From Marinicauda algicola (GTDB lineage Bacteria > Pseudomonadota > Alphaproteobacteria > Caulobacterales > Maricaulaceae): DNA of 64,000 nt. Position numbers and translations under genes: made by a program. Shown here piece by piece: positions 25,706 to 34,750 of this stretch (position 1 is its first letter; each line of letters opens with the position of its first letter). The notes beneath the pieces were generated by a model. The model had not been told where the DNA came from. It did no database searches and was given only the letters and a program-made list of their open reading frames with translations. The DNA is taken from assembly GCF_017161425.1 (NCBI RefSeq), contig NZ_CP071057.1:248001-312000 (forward strand). Direction: 5' to 3'.

Positions 25706-26536
25706 ATGGCCAAGGTACTGATTTCTCCGGACGAGGCGGCTGCGTGCGATGCGGTCTTCGTCGACGCGACCTGGTTCATGCCCGGTGCCGGGCGCACCGG
25801 GCAGGAGGCGTTCGCCGAGCAGCGCATTCCCGGAGCGGTCTTCTTCGACATCGACGAAATCGCCGATCCGACGAGCGCCCTGCCGCACATGGCGCCCGGC
25901 GCCGCGTGCTTCTCGCGCTGGCTGGCGGAGAACGCGCTCGATGCCGGCGCGCGCTTCGTCGTCTACGACCAGAACGGTTTTCTCGCCTCGGCGCGGGCCT
26001 GGTGGACCTTCGCCCGCTTCGGGCTGGACGTGCGCCTGCTCGACGGCGGGCTCGAGGCGTGGAGGGCGGCGGGACGCGCGCTCGAGACCGAACTGCCGCC
26101 GGCGATCGAGCGGTCCGCGCCGCGCATGCCGGTCCTGTTCGTGCGCGACGATGCGGTGAGCTGGGCCGACGTGCTCCACCATGTCGAGCGCGGCGATGCC
26201 GTGATCGTGGATGCGCGTCCCGCCGGGCGCTTCGCCGGAACCGATCCCGAGCCGCGCCCGGGCCTTGCCTCGGGCCACATCCCCGGCTCGGTCAGCCTGC
26301 CCTTCAGGAGCGTGATAGCCGAAGACGGGCGGATGAAGACGGGAGAGGCGCTCGAGGCCGTGCTGCCCGTCGCGGACCGCGCGCACCGCGTCATCACGAC
26401 CTGCGGCTCGGGCGTCACCGCCGCCATCCTTCACGCCGCCTTCACGCAGGCCGGCTTCACCGATCTGCGTCTCTATGACGGCTCATGGACCGAATGGGCC
26501 GGCCGCGGCGACCTGCCTGTGGTGACGGGGGGCTAG
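25706..26536 (+). CDS. sulfurtransferase (thiosulfate/3-mercaptopyruvate type)
   Basis: A 276-residue tandem rhodanese. The first domain (residues 1-140) is inactive by lack of cysteine, with VFVDATWFMPGAGRTG and IPGAVFFDIDEIAD. The second carries the active-site loop TCGSGVTAAI with Cys at about residue 232 and the CH2A box VIVDARPAGRFAG. The CGSGVTA loop is close to 3-mercaptopyruvate sulfurtransferase (CG-GVTA). It would transfer sulfur to cyanide or thiols, cytoplasmic because no signal peptide is present. AGGAGG precedes ATG 25706. Confidence 0.9.
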   Translation: MAKVLISPDEAAACDAVFVDATWFMPGAGRTGQEAFAEQRIPGAVFFDIDEIADPTSALPHMAPGAACFSRWLAENALDAGARFVVYDQNGFLASARAWWTFARFGLDVRLLDGGLEAWRAAGRALETELPPAIERSAPRMPVLFVRDDAVSWADVLHHVERGDAVIVDARPAGRFAGTDPEPRPGLASGHIPGSVSLPFRSVIAEDGRMKTGEALEAVLPVADRAHRVITTCGSGVTAAILHAAFTQAGFTDLRLYDGSWTEWAGRGDLPVVTGG

Positions 26537-26556
26537 AGGCTCGGCGGGGTCTTTCC

Positions 26557-26576
26557 TCCCCCCGCTTGCGGGGGAA
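26557..26576. repeat. CCCCCGC-TT-GCGGGGG hairpin of the GC-rich REP type
   Basis: Seven-base perfect arms CCCCCGC (26559-26565) and GCGGGGG (26568-26574) lie between the stops of sseA-type and tyrS genes, which are convergent. It may slow transcription from both sides. The core is the same as that found at the border of the 108-bp element in rsmE, so it is probably a solo member of the same repeat family. It is not followed by a T-tract. Confidence 0.5.
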
Positions 26577-26589
26577 GAAGGCGCCGCCG

Positions 26590-27852
26590 CTAGCCCGCGA
26601 ACCGCACCAGGAAGCGCTTGGCCTTGCCGACCGACAGCACGACCGCGCCCGCCTCCCCGGCGTGGGCGCGAAGATCGGCGGTCTCCTCGGTGATCTTCTC
26701 GCCATTAGCCGAGACCGCGTTCTGTTTCACGAGCCGTCGCGCCTCGCCCTTCGAGCCGGCCGCGCCCACCTCGGCCATCGCGTCGATCACGGGCAGGGGC
26801 TCGCCTCGCGACGCCTCCAGGGTCGGCACGGCCTTGGCGATCATGTCGACGAGATCGGCATCGAGATCGGCGGCCTTGCCCGAGAAGATGATCGCGCTGG
26901 CACGTTCTGCGAGGCGGGTCTGCTTCTCGCCGTGGATGCGCGTGGTCAGCCACTCGGCGAGCGCCTTCTGCGGCCGGCGCTCGTGGGCGGGTGCGGCCTC
27001 GAGCGCCTCGATCCCGGCAAGCGGGATCTCGGTCAGCCAGCGCAGGAATTTCGGCGCGTCGGCATCGGCGGTGTTGAGCCAGAACTGGTAGAACTCGTAA
27101 GGGCTCGTCAGCGCCGGATCGAGCCAGACCGCGCCCTTTTCCGACTTGCCGTACTTCTTGCCTTCCGAGTTGGTCAGCAGGGGATAGGTCACGGCATGGC
27201 CCTGCACGCCTTCCATGCGGCGCAAGAGGTCGACCCCGCCGACGATATTGCCCCACTGGTCCGACCCGCCCATCTGCAGCGCGCAGCCATGGGCGCGGTA
27301 GAGATGCACGAAGTCGTAGCCCTGCAGCAGCTGGTAGGAGAACTCGGTATAGCTGATGCCCTGCTCGCGGTTCTCGATGCGGGTGCGCACCGAGTCCTTG
27401 GTCAGCATGGCATTGACCGAGAAGTGCTTGCCGACATCGCGCAGGAAGGAGATCACCCCCATGCCGCGCCACCAGTCGGCATTGTTGACGTAGATCGGCG
27501 CGGGACCCTCGGTGCGCGCGAAGAAGGCCTCCATCTGCGCGCGCTGGCTGGCGATATTGTCGGCCACCGTCTCCTCGGCCTGCAGCGAGCGCTCGGTGTC
27601 CTTGCCGGACGGGTCGCCGATCAGGCCGGTCGCCCCGCCGAGCAGCACGATGATCTGCCCGCCGCGCCGGCGATAGCGGTCCATGCCCAGAAGCGGCACG
27701 AGATTGCCCGCATGCAGGCTCGGCGCGGACGGATCGAAGCCGACATAGAGCGGCGGACGCACCTTCTCGATCAGATCGTCGGTCAGCTCGGCGGTCTTCT
27801 GGTGCAGCAGGCCGCGGGCCTGGAGATCGGCGAGGAAGGGCGTGTCGGTCAT
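26590..27852 (-). CDS. tyrS: tyrosine--tRNA ligase
   Basis: Cytoplasmic class-I synthetase of 420 residues. The HIGH-type motif is SLHAGNLVPL near residue 50, the tyrosine-binding segment is SYQLLQGYDF and GGSDQWGNIVGG, and the KMSKS-type loop is KYGKSEKG near residue 245. An S4 RNA-binding domain lies at the C-terminus (EARRLVKQNAVSANGEKI). All expected parts are present. The ATG at 27852 gives the usual length. No T-box is seen upstream, as expected for a Gram-negative. Confidence 0.96.
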   Translation of the reverse strand: MTDTPFLADLQARGLLHQKTAELTDDLIEKVRPPLYVGFDPSAPSLHAGNLVPLLGMDRYRRRGGQIIVLLGGATGLIGDPSGKDTERSLQAEETVADNIASQRAQMEAFFARTEGPAPIYVNNADWWRGMGVISFLRDVGKHFSVNAMLTKDSVRTRIENREQGISYTEFSYQLLQGYDFVHLYRAHGCALQMGGSDQWGNIVGGVDLLRRMEGVQGHAVTYPLLTNSEGKKYGKSEKGAVWLDPALTSPYEFYQFWLNTADADAPKFLRWLTEIPLAGIEALEAAPAHERRPQKALAEWLTTRIHGEKQTRLAERASAIIFSGKAADLDADLVDMIAKAVPTLEASRGEPLPVIDAMAEVGAAGSKGEARRLVKQNAVSANGEKITEETADLRAHAGEAGAVVLSVGKAKRFLVRFAG

Positions 27853-28036
27853 GGCTGCGTCTTCGCGAGAAAGGGTCCGGATCACGAGCGCGTAACGGCT
27901 CGCAAGAAGATTTTCAACTTTCGTGTGATTTTGTGGGGCGGTGCACATATGCCCCTTCCAACGGCGCCAATCCGCGCTAGCCTGTCCTCCTCAGCGAACG
28001 GCGTTCACCGCCGCCATCAGACAAGGGGAGGGGCCG

Positions 28037-28999
28037 TTGGCCGGACTCAAGGCACTCGAAGGAAAGCTGCGTCTGCCGGTGATCGCGGCGCCGATGTTCA
28101 TCATCTCCAATCCCAGGCTCGTCATCGCCCAGTGCAAGGCGGGTATCGTCGGCTCCTTCCCGGCGCTGAACGCGCGCCCGCAGAGCCAGCTCGACGAATG
28201 GCTCGACGAGATCACGAGCGAGCTGGAGAGCTACAACGCGAAGCATCCCGACAAGCCGGCCGCGCCGTTCGCGGTGAACCAGATCGTGCACCGCTCCAAC
28301 GACCGGCTCGAGGCCGACATGGCGAGCTGCGAGAAGTACAAGGTGCCCCTCGTGATCACCTCGCTCGGTGCGCGCGAGGAGCTCAATGACGCGGTCCATG
28401 CCTGGGGCGGGCAGACGCTGCACGACATCATCAATGTGAAGTTCGCGCGCAAGGCGCTGGAAAAGGGCGCGGATGCGCTCATCGCGGTGTGCGCCGGCGC
28501 GGGCGGCCATGCCGGCACGCTGAGCCCGTTCGCCCTGATCCCGGAGATTCGCGAATTCTTCGACGGCCCGCTGGCGGTATCCGGCGCGATCTCGACCGGG
28601 GCCGGCGTGCTCGCGGCCGAGGCCATGGGCGCGGACTACGCCTATATCGGCTCGGCGTTCATCGCCACCGACGAGGCGCGCGCCAGCGAGGACTACAAGC
28701 AGGGGATCGTGGAGGGCCACGCCGAGGACATCGTCTACACGAGCCTGTTCACCGGCGTTCACGGCAATTATCTGCGGCGCTCCATCGCCGCGGCCGGCCT
28801 CGATCCGGACAATTTGCCCGAAAGCGACCCGACGAAGATGAATTTCGGCTCCGGCGGCAACAGCGCGGCGAAGGCCTGGAAGGACATCTGGGGCTCGGGA
28901 CAGGGCATCGGCTCGGTGAAACAGGTCCAGCCGGCCGCCAGCTTCATCAACCAGCTCGCGAGCCAGTACAACGGAGCCAAGCGGCGGGTCTGCGGGTAG
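28037..28999 (+). CDS. nitronate monooxygenase (2-nitropropane dioxygenase-like)
   Basis: An FMN TIM-barrel enzyme of about 320 residues. The NMO signatures are LPVIAAPMFIISNPRLVIAQCKAGIVGSF near the N-terminus, GAGGHAGTLSPFALIPEIREFF and the FMN phosphate site AISTGAGVLAAEAMGADYAYIGSAFIAT. It oxidises nitronates such as propionate-3-nitronate or serves as a related quinone reductase. I chose the TTG start at 28037 because a purine-rich run (AAGGGGAGGGG) ends three bases before it; the upstream open frame lacks resemblance to the family. It is divergent from tyrS across 184 bp. Confidence 0.88.
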   Translation: MAGLKALEGKLRLPVIAAPMFIISNPRLVIAQCKAGIVGSFPALNARPQSQLDEWLDEITSELESYNAKHPDKPAAPFAVNQIVHRSNDRLEADMASCEKYKVPLVITSLGAREELNDAVHAWGGQTLHDIINVKFARKALEKGADALIAVCAGAGGHAGTLSPFALIPEIREFFDGPLAVSGAISTGAGVLAAEAMGADYAYIGSAFIATDEARASEDYKQGIVEGHAEDIVYTSLFTGVHGNYLRRSIAAAGLDPDNLPESDPTKMNFGSGGNSAAKAWKDIWGSGQGIGSVKQVQPAASFINQLASQYNGAKRRVCG

Positions 29000-29062
29000 G
29001 CGCGGTCCGGCCGCCGGGATGCTGGGGGCTGGATGAATCCCGGCGGCCGGAGGCGTGCCGCG

Positions 29063-29917
29063 TCAGGCCGGGGAGCCGAACGCGGCGACGATGGCGAGGA
29101 TCGTCCCGATCGCCAGCACCATCTGGACGATGACGGCCACGACATTGGCATGACCCGCTTCCGGGCTCGCCTGGGCCGGGCGCTCGTCCCTGGGCTTGGA
29201 CACGTCGCGGAACAGCAGCATGTCGACAATCCGCGCCGACGCCCCGTCATAGAAGCCCGTCGCCTCCACGCGCGTCTTCGGATTGCGGAAGGTGCCGAAC
29301 ATCATGTCGACGATGGGCAGCTCGGCATAATTGTAGGCGTGGATGCCCCGGCCATGGTGCAGGGCGTGGCTTTCCGGCCGGGCGATGAAGTAGCCGAGCC
29401 AGCGCGGCGTCTTCACGTTGGTATGGGTGAAGATCGCCAGCCACGCGCCGATCACGCCGATGATGCCGCCCGCCATCGGGTCGACGCCGACGAGCACGAG
29501 CGCGAAGCTCGCCACGAAGGTGAAGCCGACCGCGTCGAACGGGTGGAAGTAGAGCGCGCCGAACGTGTCGAGCCGCTCCTGGCTGTGATGCATCTGGTGG
29601 AACAGCCGCCACAGCGTGTCCGAGGCGTGCAGGGTGCGGTGCCAGGCCGCCTGGATGACCTGCAGGGCGAGATAGCCGAGCGGGACCTGGGCCCAGAGCG
29701 GCACGCCGGACAGGTCGAACAGCTGGAGATGGCCGATCCAGCCGTACCAGAGCAGCGGCGAATACCCGGCCAGCACGAAGAACAGCGCGGTCATGGCGAG
29801 CGCGCGTACGCGCCAGAACTTGACCTTGGGCAGTTCCCGGGCCGGAAACAGGGTCTCGAGCACCATCAGCGCGAGTAGACCCGCGACGATAAGCGCGTTA
29901 ATCCAGTTGAAGATCAT
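29063..29917 (-). CDS. sterol desaturase / fatty acid hydroxylase superfamily protein
   Basis: A 284-residue inner-membrane di-iron oxygenase with about four helices. The eight-histidine set is seen in AWHRTLHAS, FHQMHHS and HALHHGRG, spaced as in the superfamily. It probably hydroxylates a lipid chain or hopanoid/carotenoid-like substrate; the neighbours give no clue. ATG 29917 lies about ten bases after an AGAGGA. It diverges from the BTAD-hydrolase gene across 135 bp of comparatively AT-rich sequence. Confidence 0.88.
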   Translation of the reverse strand: MIFNWINALIVAGLLALMVLETLFPARELPKVKFWRVRALAMTALFFVLAGYSPLLWYGWIGHLQLFDLSGVPLWAQVPLGYLALQVIQAAWHRTLHASDTLWRLFHQMHHSQERLDTFGALYFHPFDAVGFTFVASFALVLVGVDPMAGGIIGVIGAWLAIFTHTNVKTPRWLGYFIARPESHALHHGRGIHAYNYAELPIVDMMFGTFRNPKTRVEATGFYDGASARIVDMLLFRDVSKPRDERPAQASPEAGHANVVAVIVQMVLAIGTILAIVAAFGSPA

Positions 29918-30052
29918 TTTTTATGCGTCCTCTTGTTCTTCTTGGGGGAGGACGGGGCTTTTGCGCACGTGCCGTGGGCACGAGCGTTTGAACGCACGTG
30001 GTAATATCGCGCATTCGCGTGGGAATTTCGTTGGAAGGAGGGCCGCCCTTCG

Positions 30053-31630
30053 ATGACGCAGTCCGGTCTCGAGGTCGATCTTCTGGGGGAACTCACCGTG
30101 CGCCGGCGCGGCGAGGAGATCGCCCTTCCCCGCTCGAAGAAGACCCGGGCGCTTCTGGGCCTGCTCCTGGTCACCGCGCGGCCGCACCGCCGCGACCGGC
30201 TGTGCGAGATGTTCTGGGACCTGCCCGACGATCCGCGCGCGGCGCTGCGCTGGTCGCTGTCCAAGCTGCGCCCCGTCGTCAACGATCCGTGCCGCGTCCG
30301 TCTGCAGTCCGACCGCGAGCGCGTGGCGCTCGACACCAGCGACATCGTCACCGACCTGTCGGGCATCCGCGCGCTGATGGAGCAGCCCGAGCCGGCGCTG
30401 GAAGAGCTGCAGCAGGCCGCGCAACGCCTCGCCGATCCGCTGCTGGACGGGCTCGACCTGCCCGAACAGGCCGTGTTCGAGAACTGGCTGAGGGCCGAGC
30501 GCGAGGATGTCGTCGCGCTGGAGGTCCGCGTGCTGGCGCGCCTGGCGACGCATCCGCGCCAGACGCCGTCCGGACGGCTGTCCGCGGTGCGCCGCTGGTG
30601 CGAGGCCGCTCCGCTGGACCCGGAGGCGGCGAGCCTCCTGATCCGCACCCTGCGCGAAGCGGGACGCGCCAAGGAGGCGAAGGCGGCCGAGCGCGAGATT
30701 CGCGCCCGCTTCGCCGAAGCCGGGCTCGCCTTCGAGCCGGACGGCGACGATACGCCGGAGGCTCCCGGCCCGGCCGCGCGCCGGCTGCTGCGGCGCCAGT
30801 CCATCCATTTCTGCACGGCGGGAGACGGCACGCGCATCGCCTACGCCACGGTCGGGGAGGGCCCGCCGCTGGTGAAGGCGGCCAACTGGCTCAACCATCT
30901 CGAACTCGACTGGGACGCGCCGATCTGGAGCCCGCTCTTTCGCGAACTGGCGCGCGACCACCGCTTCATCCGCTATGACGAGCGCGGCAACGGCCTGTCG
31001 GACTGGGATGTCGAGGACATCTCCTTCGAGGCCTTCGTCACCGATCTCGAGACGGTGGTCGACGCCCTGGGGCTCGACCGCTTCGCCCTGCTCGGCATCT
31101 CGCAGGGGGCGGCGGTTTCCATCGAGTATGCCGTGCGCCATCCCGGCCGGGTGAGCCATCTCATCCTGTTCGGCGGGTATCCCGCGGGCTGGCGGGTGGA
31201 GGCGAGCGCGGAGGAAATCGCCGCGCGCGAGGCGGTGATGACGCTGACCCGGACCGGCTGGGGCCAGGACAATCCGGCCTACCGCCAGATCTTCTCCTCC
31301 ACCTTCATGCCCTCGGCGAATGCCGAGGAGCTGGCCTGGTTCAACGAGTTCCAGCGCCAGACGACCTCGCCGGACAACGCCGTGCGATTCCTGTCCGCCT
31401 TCGGCGATATCGACGTGCGCCACCGGCTGGGCGAGGTGCGCGTGCCGACGCTGGTGCTGCACTCGCGCGGCGACCAGCGCATCGCGTTCGAGACCGGCCG
31501 CGATCTTGCCGCGCGCATCCCCGGCGCCGAGTTCGTGCCGCTGGAAAGCGACGCGCATCTGCTTCTGGGCCGCGACCCGGCCTCGGCGGAGTTCATCGCG
31601 GCGATCCGGGAATTTCTCGGGGACGGGTGA
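30053..31630 (+). CDS. SARP/BTAD-type winged-helix regulator fused to an alpha/beta hydrolase
   Basis: A 525-residue fusion. Residues 1 to about 95 form an OmpR-like DNA-binding domain of SARP type (LDLLGELTVRRRGEEIALPRSK region and WSLSKLRPVV). Residues about 95-235 form a BTAD-like helical repeat domain. From about 255 on there is a complete alpha/beta hydrolase: oxyanion region, nucleophile Ser350 in GISQG, Asp474 in SRGDQ and His502 in SDAHL. The family link to LuxR/adenylate-cyclase-associated hydrolases is established, whereas the pairing with a SARP domain is unusual in a proteobacterium. It could sense a hydrolysable ligand and control transcription (inference). It stands alone, divergent from the desaturase gene. 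Confidence 0.88.
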   Translation: MTQSGLEVDLLGELTVRRRGEEIALPRSKKTRALLGLLLVTARPHRRDRLCEMFWDLPDDPRAALRWSLSKLRPVVNDPCRVRLQSDRERVALDTSDIVTDLSGIRALMEQPEPALEELQQAAQRLADPLLDGLDLPEQAVFENWLRAEREDVVALEVRVLARLATHPRQTPSGRLSAVRRWCEAAPLDPEAASLLIRTLREAGRAKEAKAAEREIRARFAEAGLAFEPDGDDTPEAPGPAARRLLRRQSIHFCTAGDGTRIAYATVGEGPPLVKAANWLNHLELDWDAPIWSPLFRELARDHRFIRYDERGNGLSDWDVEDISFEAFVTDLETVVDALGLDRFALLGISQGAAVSIEYAVRHPGRVSHLILFGGYPAGWRVEASAEEIAAREAVMTLTRTGWGQDNPAYRQIFSSTFMPSANAEELAWFNEFQRQTTSPDNAVRFLSAFGDIDVRHRLGEVRVPTLVLHSRGDQRIAFETGRDLAARIPGAEFVPLESDAHLLLGRDPASAEFIAAIREFLGDG

Positions 31631-31633
31631 GGG

Positions 31634-32653
31634 CTACTCCCCTTCCTCCTCGTAGCCGGCCAGGCTCAGCGGTCTCGCCTTGTAGCCCTCCAGCTGCGCC
31701 CAGCGCGCGAAGGCGTCGTCGCGCCCGTGGGTGATCCAGAGCTCGTCCGGGTCCACGTCCCTGACCGTCTGCGTGAGTTCGTCCCAGTCGGCATGATCGG
31801 ACAGGATGAGGGGCAGTTCCACGCCCCGCTGTTTCGCTCGGGCGCGCACGCGCATCCAGCCGCTCGCGAACGCGATCACGGGATCGGGGAAGCGGCGCGC
31901 CCACGCGGTCTGGAAGGAGGCGGGCGGGCCGATCACGATCCGGCCGGCGAAATCGGTCCTTTTCCCGTCGGAATCGTTTACCGTCGCGTCGCGCAGCTCG
32001 CCGAGATCGACGCCGTGCTCCTCGTAGAGCTGGCAGAGCTGCTTCAAGGCGCCGTGGATGAAGATCGGCTCGTGATAGCCCGCCTCGCGGATGAGGCAGA
32101 TCACGCGCTGCGCCTTGCCCAGCGCATAGGCGCCGACCAGGTGCGTGCGCTGGGGAAAGCGCGCGACGCTCGCGAGCAGCTTGGCGATCTCCTGGCCATC
32201 CTCGGGATGGCGGAAGACGGGAAGGGCGAAGGTGGCTTCCGACACGAAGACATGGGCGGGAACGACCTCGAAGCGCGCGCAGGTCGGATCGCGCCGGCGC
32301 TTGTAGTCGCCCGAGACGACGATCCTCAGCCCCTTCCATTCGAGCAGGACCTGCGCGGAGCCGAGCACGTGGCCGGCCGGGTGCAGGCTCACCTCGACCT
32401 CGCCGATCTTCGTGCGCTCGCCGTATTTCAGCGGCGCGCGGGCTCCGCAGAAGTCATCGCCATAGCGCGCGGCCATGATCGCAAGCGTTTCCGGCGTCGC
32501 GGCGACGCGCGCATGACCGGCACGCGCGTGATCGGCATGGCCGTGCGTGATCACGGCCCGGTCGGCGGGACGCATCGGATCGATGAAGAATCCGCCCGGC
32601 TCGCAGAAGAGCCCTTCGTGCGTCTCGCGCAGCAGCCGTTCGGGTCGGATCAT
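31634..32653 (-). CDS. ligase-associated DNA exonuclease (metallo-beta-lactamase fold)
   Basis: A nuclease of about 339 residues of the SNM1/artemis-like group that accompanies ATP-dependent DNA ligase in bacterial repair clusters. The metal motif is VITHGHADHARAG (HxHxDH) near residue 40. Further landmarks are ATPETLAIMAARYG, HPAGHVLGSAQVLLEW, VVSGDYKRRRDPTC and the C-terminal PLILSDHADWDELTQTV. The start is either ATG 32653 (fits family N-termini, MIRPERLL) or ATG 32689, which has GGAG four bases upstream. Neither ligase nor PdeM phosphoesterase is next to it, unlike the usual cluster, but the helicase partner is at 37063. It is separated by only three bases from the convergent fusion gene. 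Confidence 0.88.
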   Translation of the reverse strand: MIRPERLLRETHEGLFCEPGGFFIDPMRPADRAVITHGHADHARAGHARVAATPETLAIMAARYGDDFCGARAPLKYGERTKIGEVEVSLHPAGHVLGSAQVLLEWKGLRIVVSGDYKRRRDPTCARFEVVPAHVFVSEATFALPVFRHPEDGQEIAKLLASVARFPQRTHLVGAYALGKAQRVICLIREAGYHEPIFIHGALKQLCQLYEEHGVDLGELRDATVNDSDGKRTDFAGRIVIGPPASFQTAWARRFPDPVIAFASGWMRVRARAKQRGVELPLILSDHADWDELTQTVRDVDPDELWITHGRDDAFARWAQLEGYKARPLSLAGYEEEGE

Positions 32654-32708
32654 GGAACAGGAGATAGGATGGCGCCGCGCGCGTGCCATCCGTCTCCATC
32701 AGCAAGAT

Positions 32709-33605
32709 CTACTCCAGCGTCACATCGCCCACAGTCACCGTGCGATCGCCGAGCGGCTGGACCGGGCGGTAATTGTTGTCGTAGCGCGCAGTATAGGCCG
32801 CGATCTGCTCGGCCGAGGCGGTGATCGGGGTCTGGAGCACCGTCCAGGCGACACCTTCCGAGCAGGGCGGCGTCGTCAGCGAGCCGGGATAGCGCCAGGC
32901 GGTGAGATCCTCGGGCAGGAATTCGGCCGGATCGACGATCGTGCCGACCGGGATATGGCCCTGCGCCTGCGGCAGGTTGTTCCACACCGGATCAAGACCG
33001 GGCTCGGCCTCGCCCTCCTCGAAGAACACGCCGACGACGGCGAGCCGGCCGTCCTCGCTGGCGTGCACGAAATGGACCTCGAGCGGGTATTGCTCGCCCT
33101 CCACCGTGTGCTCGCTTTCGGCATGGAAGTGGAACTGGACGAGCTCGTACTCGGTGCCGTCCAGCGTCAGCGAGCCGGCATTGGTCAGGTTGGCCTGGAT
33201 GGTGTGGCCGTTGTCGACGATGTCGGCGGCCTCCGCCACGGTCCAGTCGAGCACCGGTGTGACGGCCTCGCCGCCCTCCATGCCGGCAAGATCGATCGGG
33301 GACTGCTCGGTGCCGGTCTCGCACACGGCCCAGGCCTCGCTGAGATCGTCCCAGTTCGCCGGGGCGAGCTCGCCCTCATAGCCCCAGGCCGGCGCCGCCC
33401 TCTCCTCGGCCATGGTGTCGCCCTCGGCCTCGACCGGCTCGGCGTCCCCGGCCATCACGTCGCCGGGCGTGGCATCTTCCGGGGCCGCTTCGGAGGCTTG
33501 CTCGGGTGCGGCCTCTTCGGCCGGCTCTTGCGCCGGCTGTTCGGTTTCGGGGGCACAGGCGGCCAGCACGGCAAGGCTGGCGGAAAGGGTCAGCATCATG
33601 CGCAT
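32709..33605 (-). CDS. alpha-class carbonic anhydrase, exported lipoprotein
   Basis: About 298 residues. A lipoprotein signal (MLTLSASLAVLAAC) is followed by a Glu/Ala-rich linker of about 55 residues and then a complete alpha-CA domain. Zinc ligands are in QFHFHAESEH and LEVHFVHA (three histidines); further landmarks are WGYEG, EQSPIDL, SLTTPPCSEGVAWTV and the C-terminal NNYRPVQPLG. It would hydrate CO2 on the periplasmic side. ATG 33605 is spaced eight bases from GGGAG; ATG 33611 is also possible. It lies between the exonuclease gene and an unknown gene on the same strand. Confidence 0.93.
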   Translation of the reverse strand: MRMMLTLSASLAVLAACAPETEQPAQEPAEEAAPEQASEAAPEDATPGDVMAGDAEPVEAEGDTMAEERAAPAWGYEGELAPANWDDLSEAWAVCETGTEQSPIDLAGMEGGEAVTPVLDWTVAEAADIVDNGHTIQANLTNAGSLTLDGTEYELVQFHFHAESEHTVEGEQYPLEVHFVHASEDGRLAVVGVFFEEGEAEPGLDPVWNNLPQAQGHIPVGTIVDPAEFLPEDLTAWRYPGSLTTPPCSEGVAWTVLQTPITASAEQIAAYTARYDNNYRPVQPLGDRTVTVGDVTLE

Positions 33606-33694
33606 GGTCATGTCTCCCGCTGCGGTGAACGAATGCGAGCCAAAGATTGGTCGCCCGCTTGCGGGGTCAAGCCTGAAAGCGCCGAATTCGTTCC

Positions 33695-34678
33695 TCAGCT
33701 TCCTGCAGCGGTGGTGGCCGCGGTCGTCGCGGCCGTGCTGCTGGCGACGACTGCGGCGATGGCGGCGGCCTGTGCGGCGATCACGGCGGACAGCGCGCTG
33801 ACGCTTCCTGCCGGCACGTCCCTGCCGCCCCCGGTGTGGATCAGCTGGGCCAGGCGCGCCCTGGCGTGGCCCGCGCTCGTCATGTGTTTCGGCAGCTCCC
33901 GCATGATCGCCTCGATGGCGGAGAGGTCCTCGGCGGCGAGCCCTTGCGCCGCCCACTGCATGGCAAGCGCCGCATCGCTGCGGTGCCTGAGATATCTCGA
34001 GCCCCTGCGCGCGGCCTCCAGCTTCCCGAAGCGGGCAAGCACCTCGCGCGGATCGCGCTCGAGGAGGGCGCACAAGCGCGCGCCTTCGCGCCTGTGGGCC
34101 TTCGCCCGACGGTCGCTCTCGAAGACCGCGAGGGCGAGGTCGCGGGCCCGTGCCACCGTCTCCGGCGCCTCGTCCCTGGCCGCGTGCGCGGCGGCGAAGG
34201 TGTCGGTCACCGCATTGTCGCGGCGCCACCAGGGCGGGGTGAGGGACCGCTTCAGCTCGAAGAAGCGGCGCAGCGTATAGCTCGATGGCTCCCCGGTCAG
34301 GCAAAGCACGAGCGCGGCGCGCGCGCCGCCGGCATGAAGGCCTGGCCCATCCTCCCGTTTCGCCTGCTCGCGCAGCCGGTTGCGCACGTCGAGGAAGCGC
34401 TCGGCCTGCACACCGTTCGCGGCGAGCAGCGCGGCGTAGACCCAGCGCAGATTGCCCGTGGGGGCGGACGCGACCAACCAGCTGGCCTTCAGCCCGGCCT
34501 CCAGCCCGGCCTCCAGGCTCGCATGGGCCGAGCGCGTGCCGCTCGCGAGCGCTTCGGGCTCGCCCTCTCCGGCGAGCAGGGCCGCGGCGGCGAAGGGCGC
34601 ACCGGTCCGGTCGGGCCGCGGGCGGTTCGCGCGCAGCGCCTCCTCGAGGGCGAAGAAGCGGGAAAGGGTTTCGCTCAT
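33695..34678 (-). CDS. helical protein of unknown function with alanine-rich tail
   Basis: A cytoplasmic-looking protein of 327 residues, nearly all helical, with repeated phrases (LEAGLEAGLKASWLVAS, REQAKREDGPGLHAGGARAALVLCL). It has basic regions and a hydrophobic, alanine-rich end (AVIAAQAAAIAAVVASS, then TAATTAATTAAG) that could be a membrane-inserting tail. No catalytic motif is apparent. The body resembles helical-repeat DUF4003-type proteins of similar length, but I cannot verify this. It lies 89 bp upstream of the carbonic anhydrase gene. Confidence 0.65.
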   Translation of the reverse strand: MSETLSRFFALEEALRANRPRPDRTGAPFAAAALLAGEGEPEALASGTRSAHASLEAGLEAGLKASWLVASAPTGNLRWVYAALLAANGVQAERFLDVRNRLREQAKREDGPGLHAGGARAALVLCLTGEPSSYTLRRFFELKRSLTPPWWRRDNAVTDTFAAAHAARDEAPETVARARDLALAVFESDRRAKAHRREGARLCALLERDPREVLARFGKLEAARRGSRYLRHRSDAALAMQWAAQGLAAEDLSAIEAIMRELPKHMTSAGHARARLAQLIHTGGGRDVPAGSVSALSAVIAAQAAAIAAVVASSTAATTAATTAAGS

Positions 34679-34750
34679 GTCTCTCCCCCGGCAAGTGGAG
34701 GGCAGCCCGTGCCGGTCCGCCCTCCTTCCTGGCATGGCCTCGCCCGGGCC

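Noticed and set aside
22072-27852. A regulatory link between tRNA-Tyr and tyrS
   Set aside because: They lie 4.4 kb apart on opposite strands with unrelated genes between, and no T-box or leader is seen.
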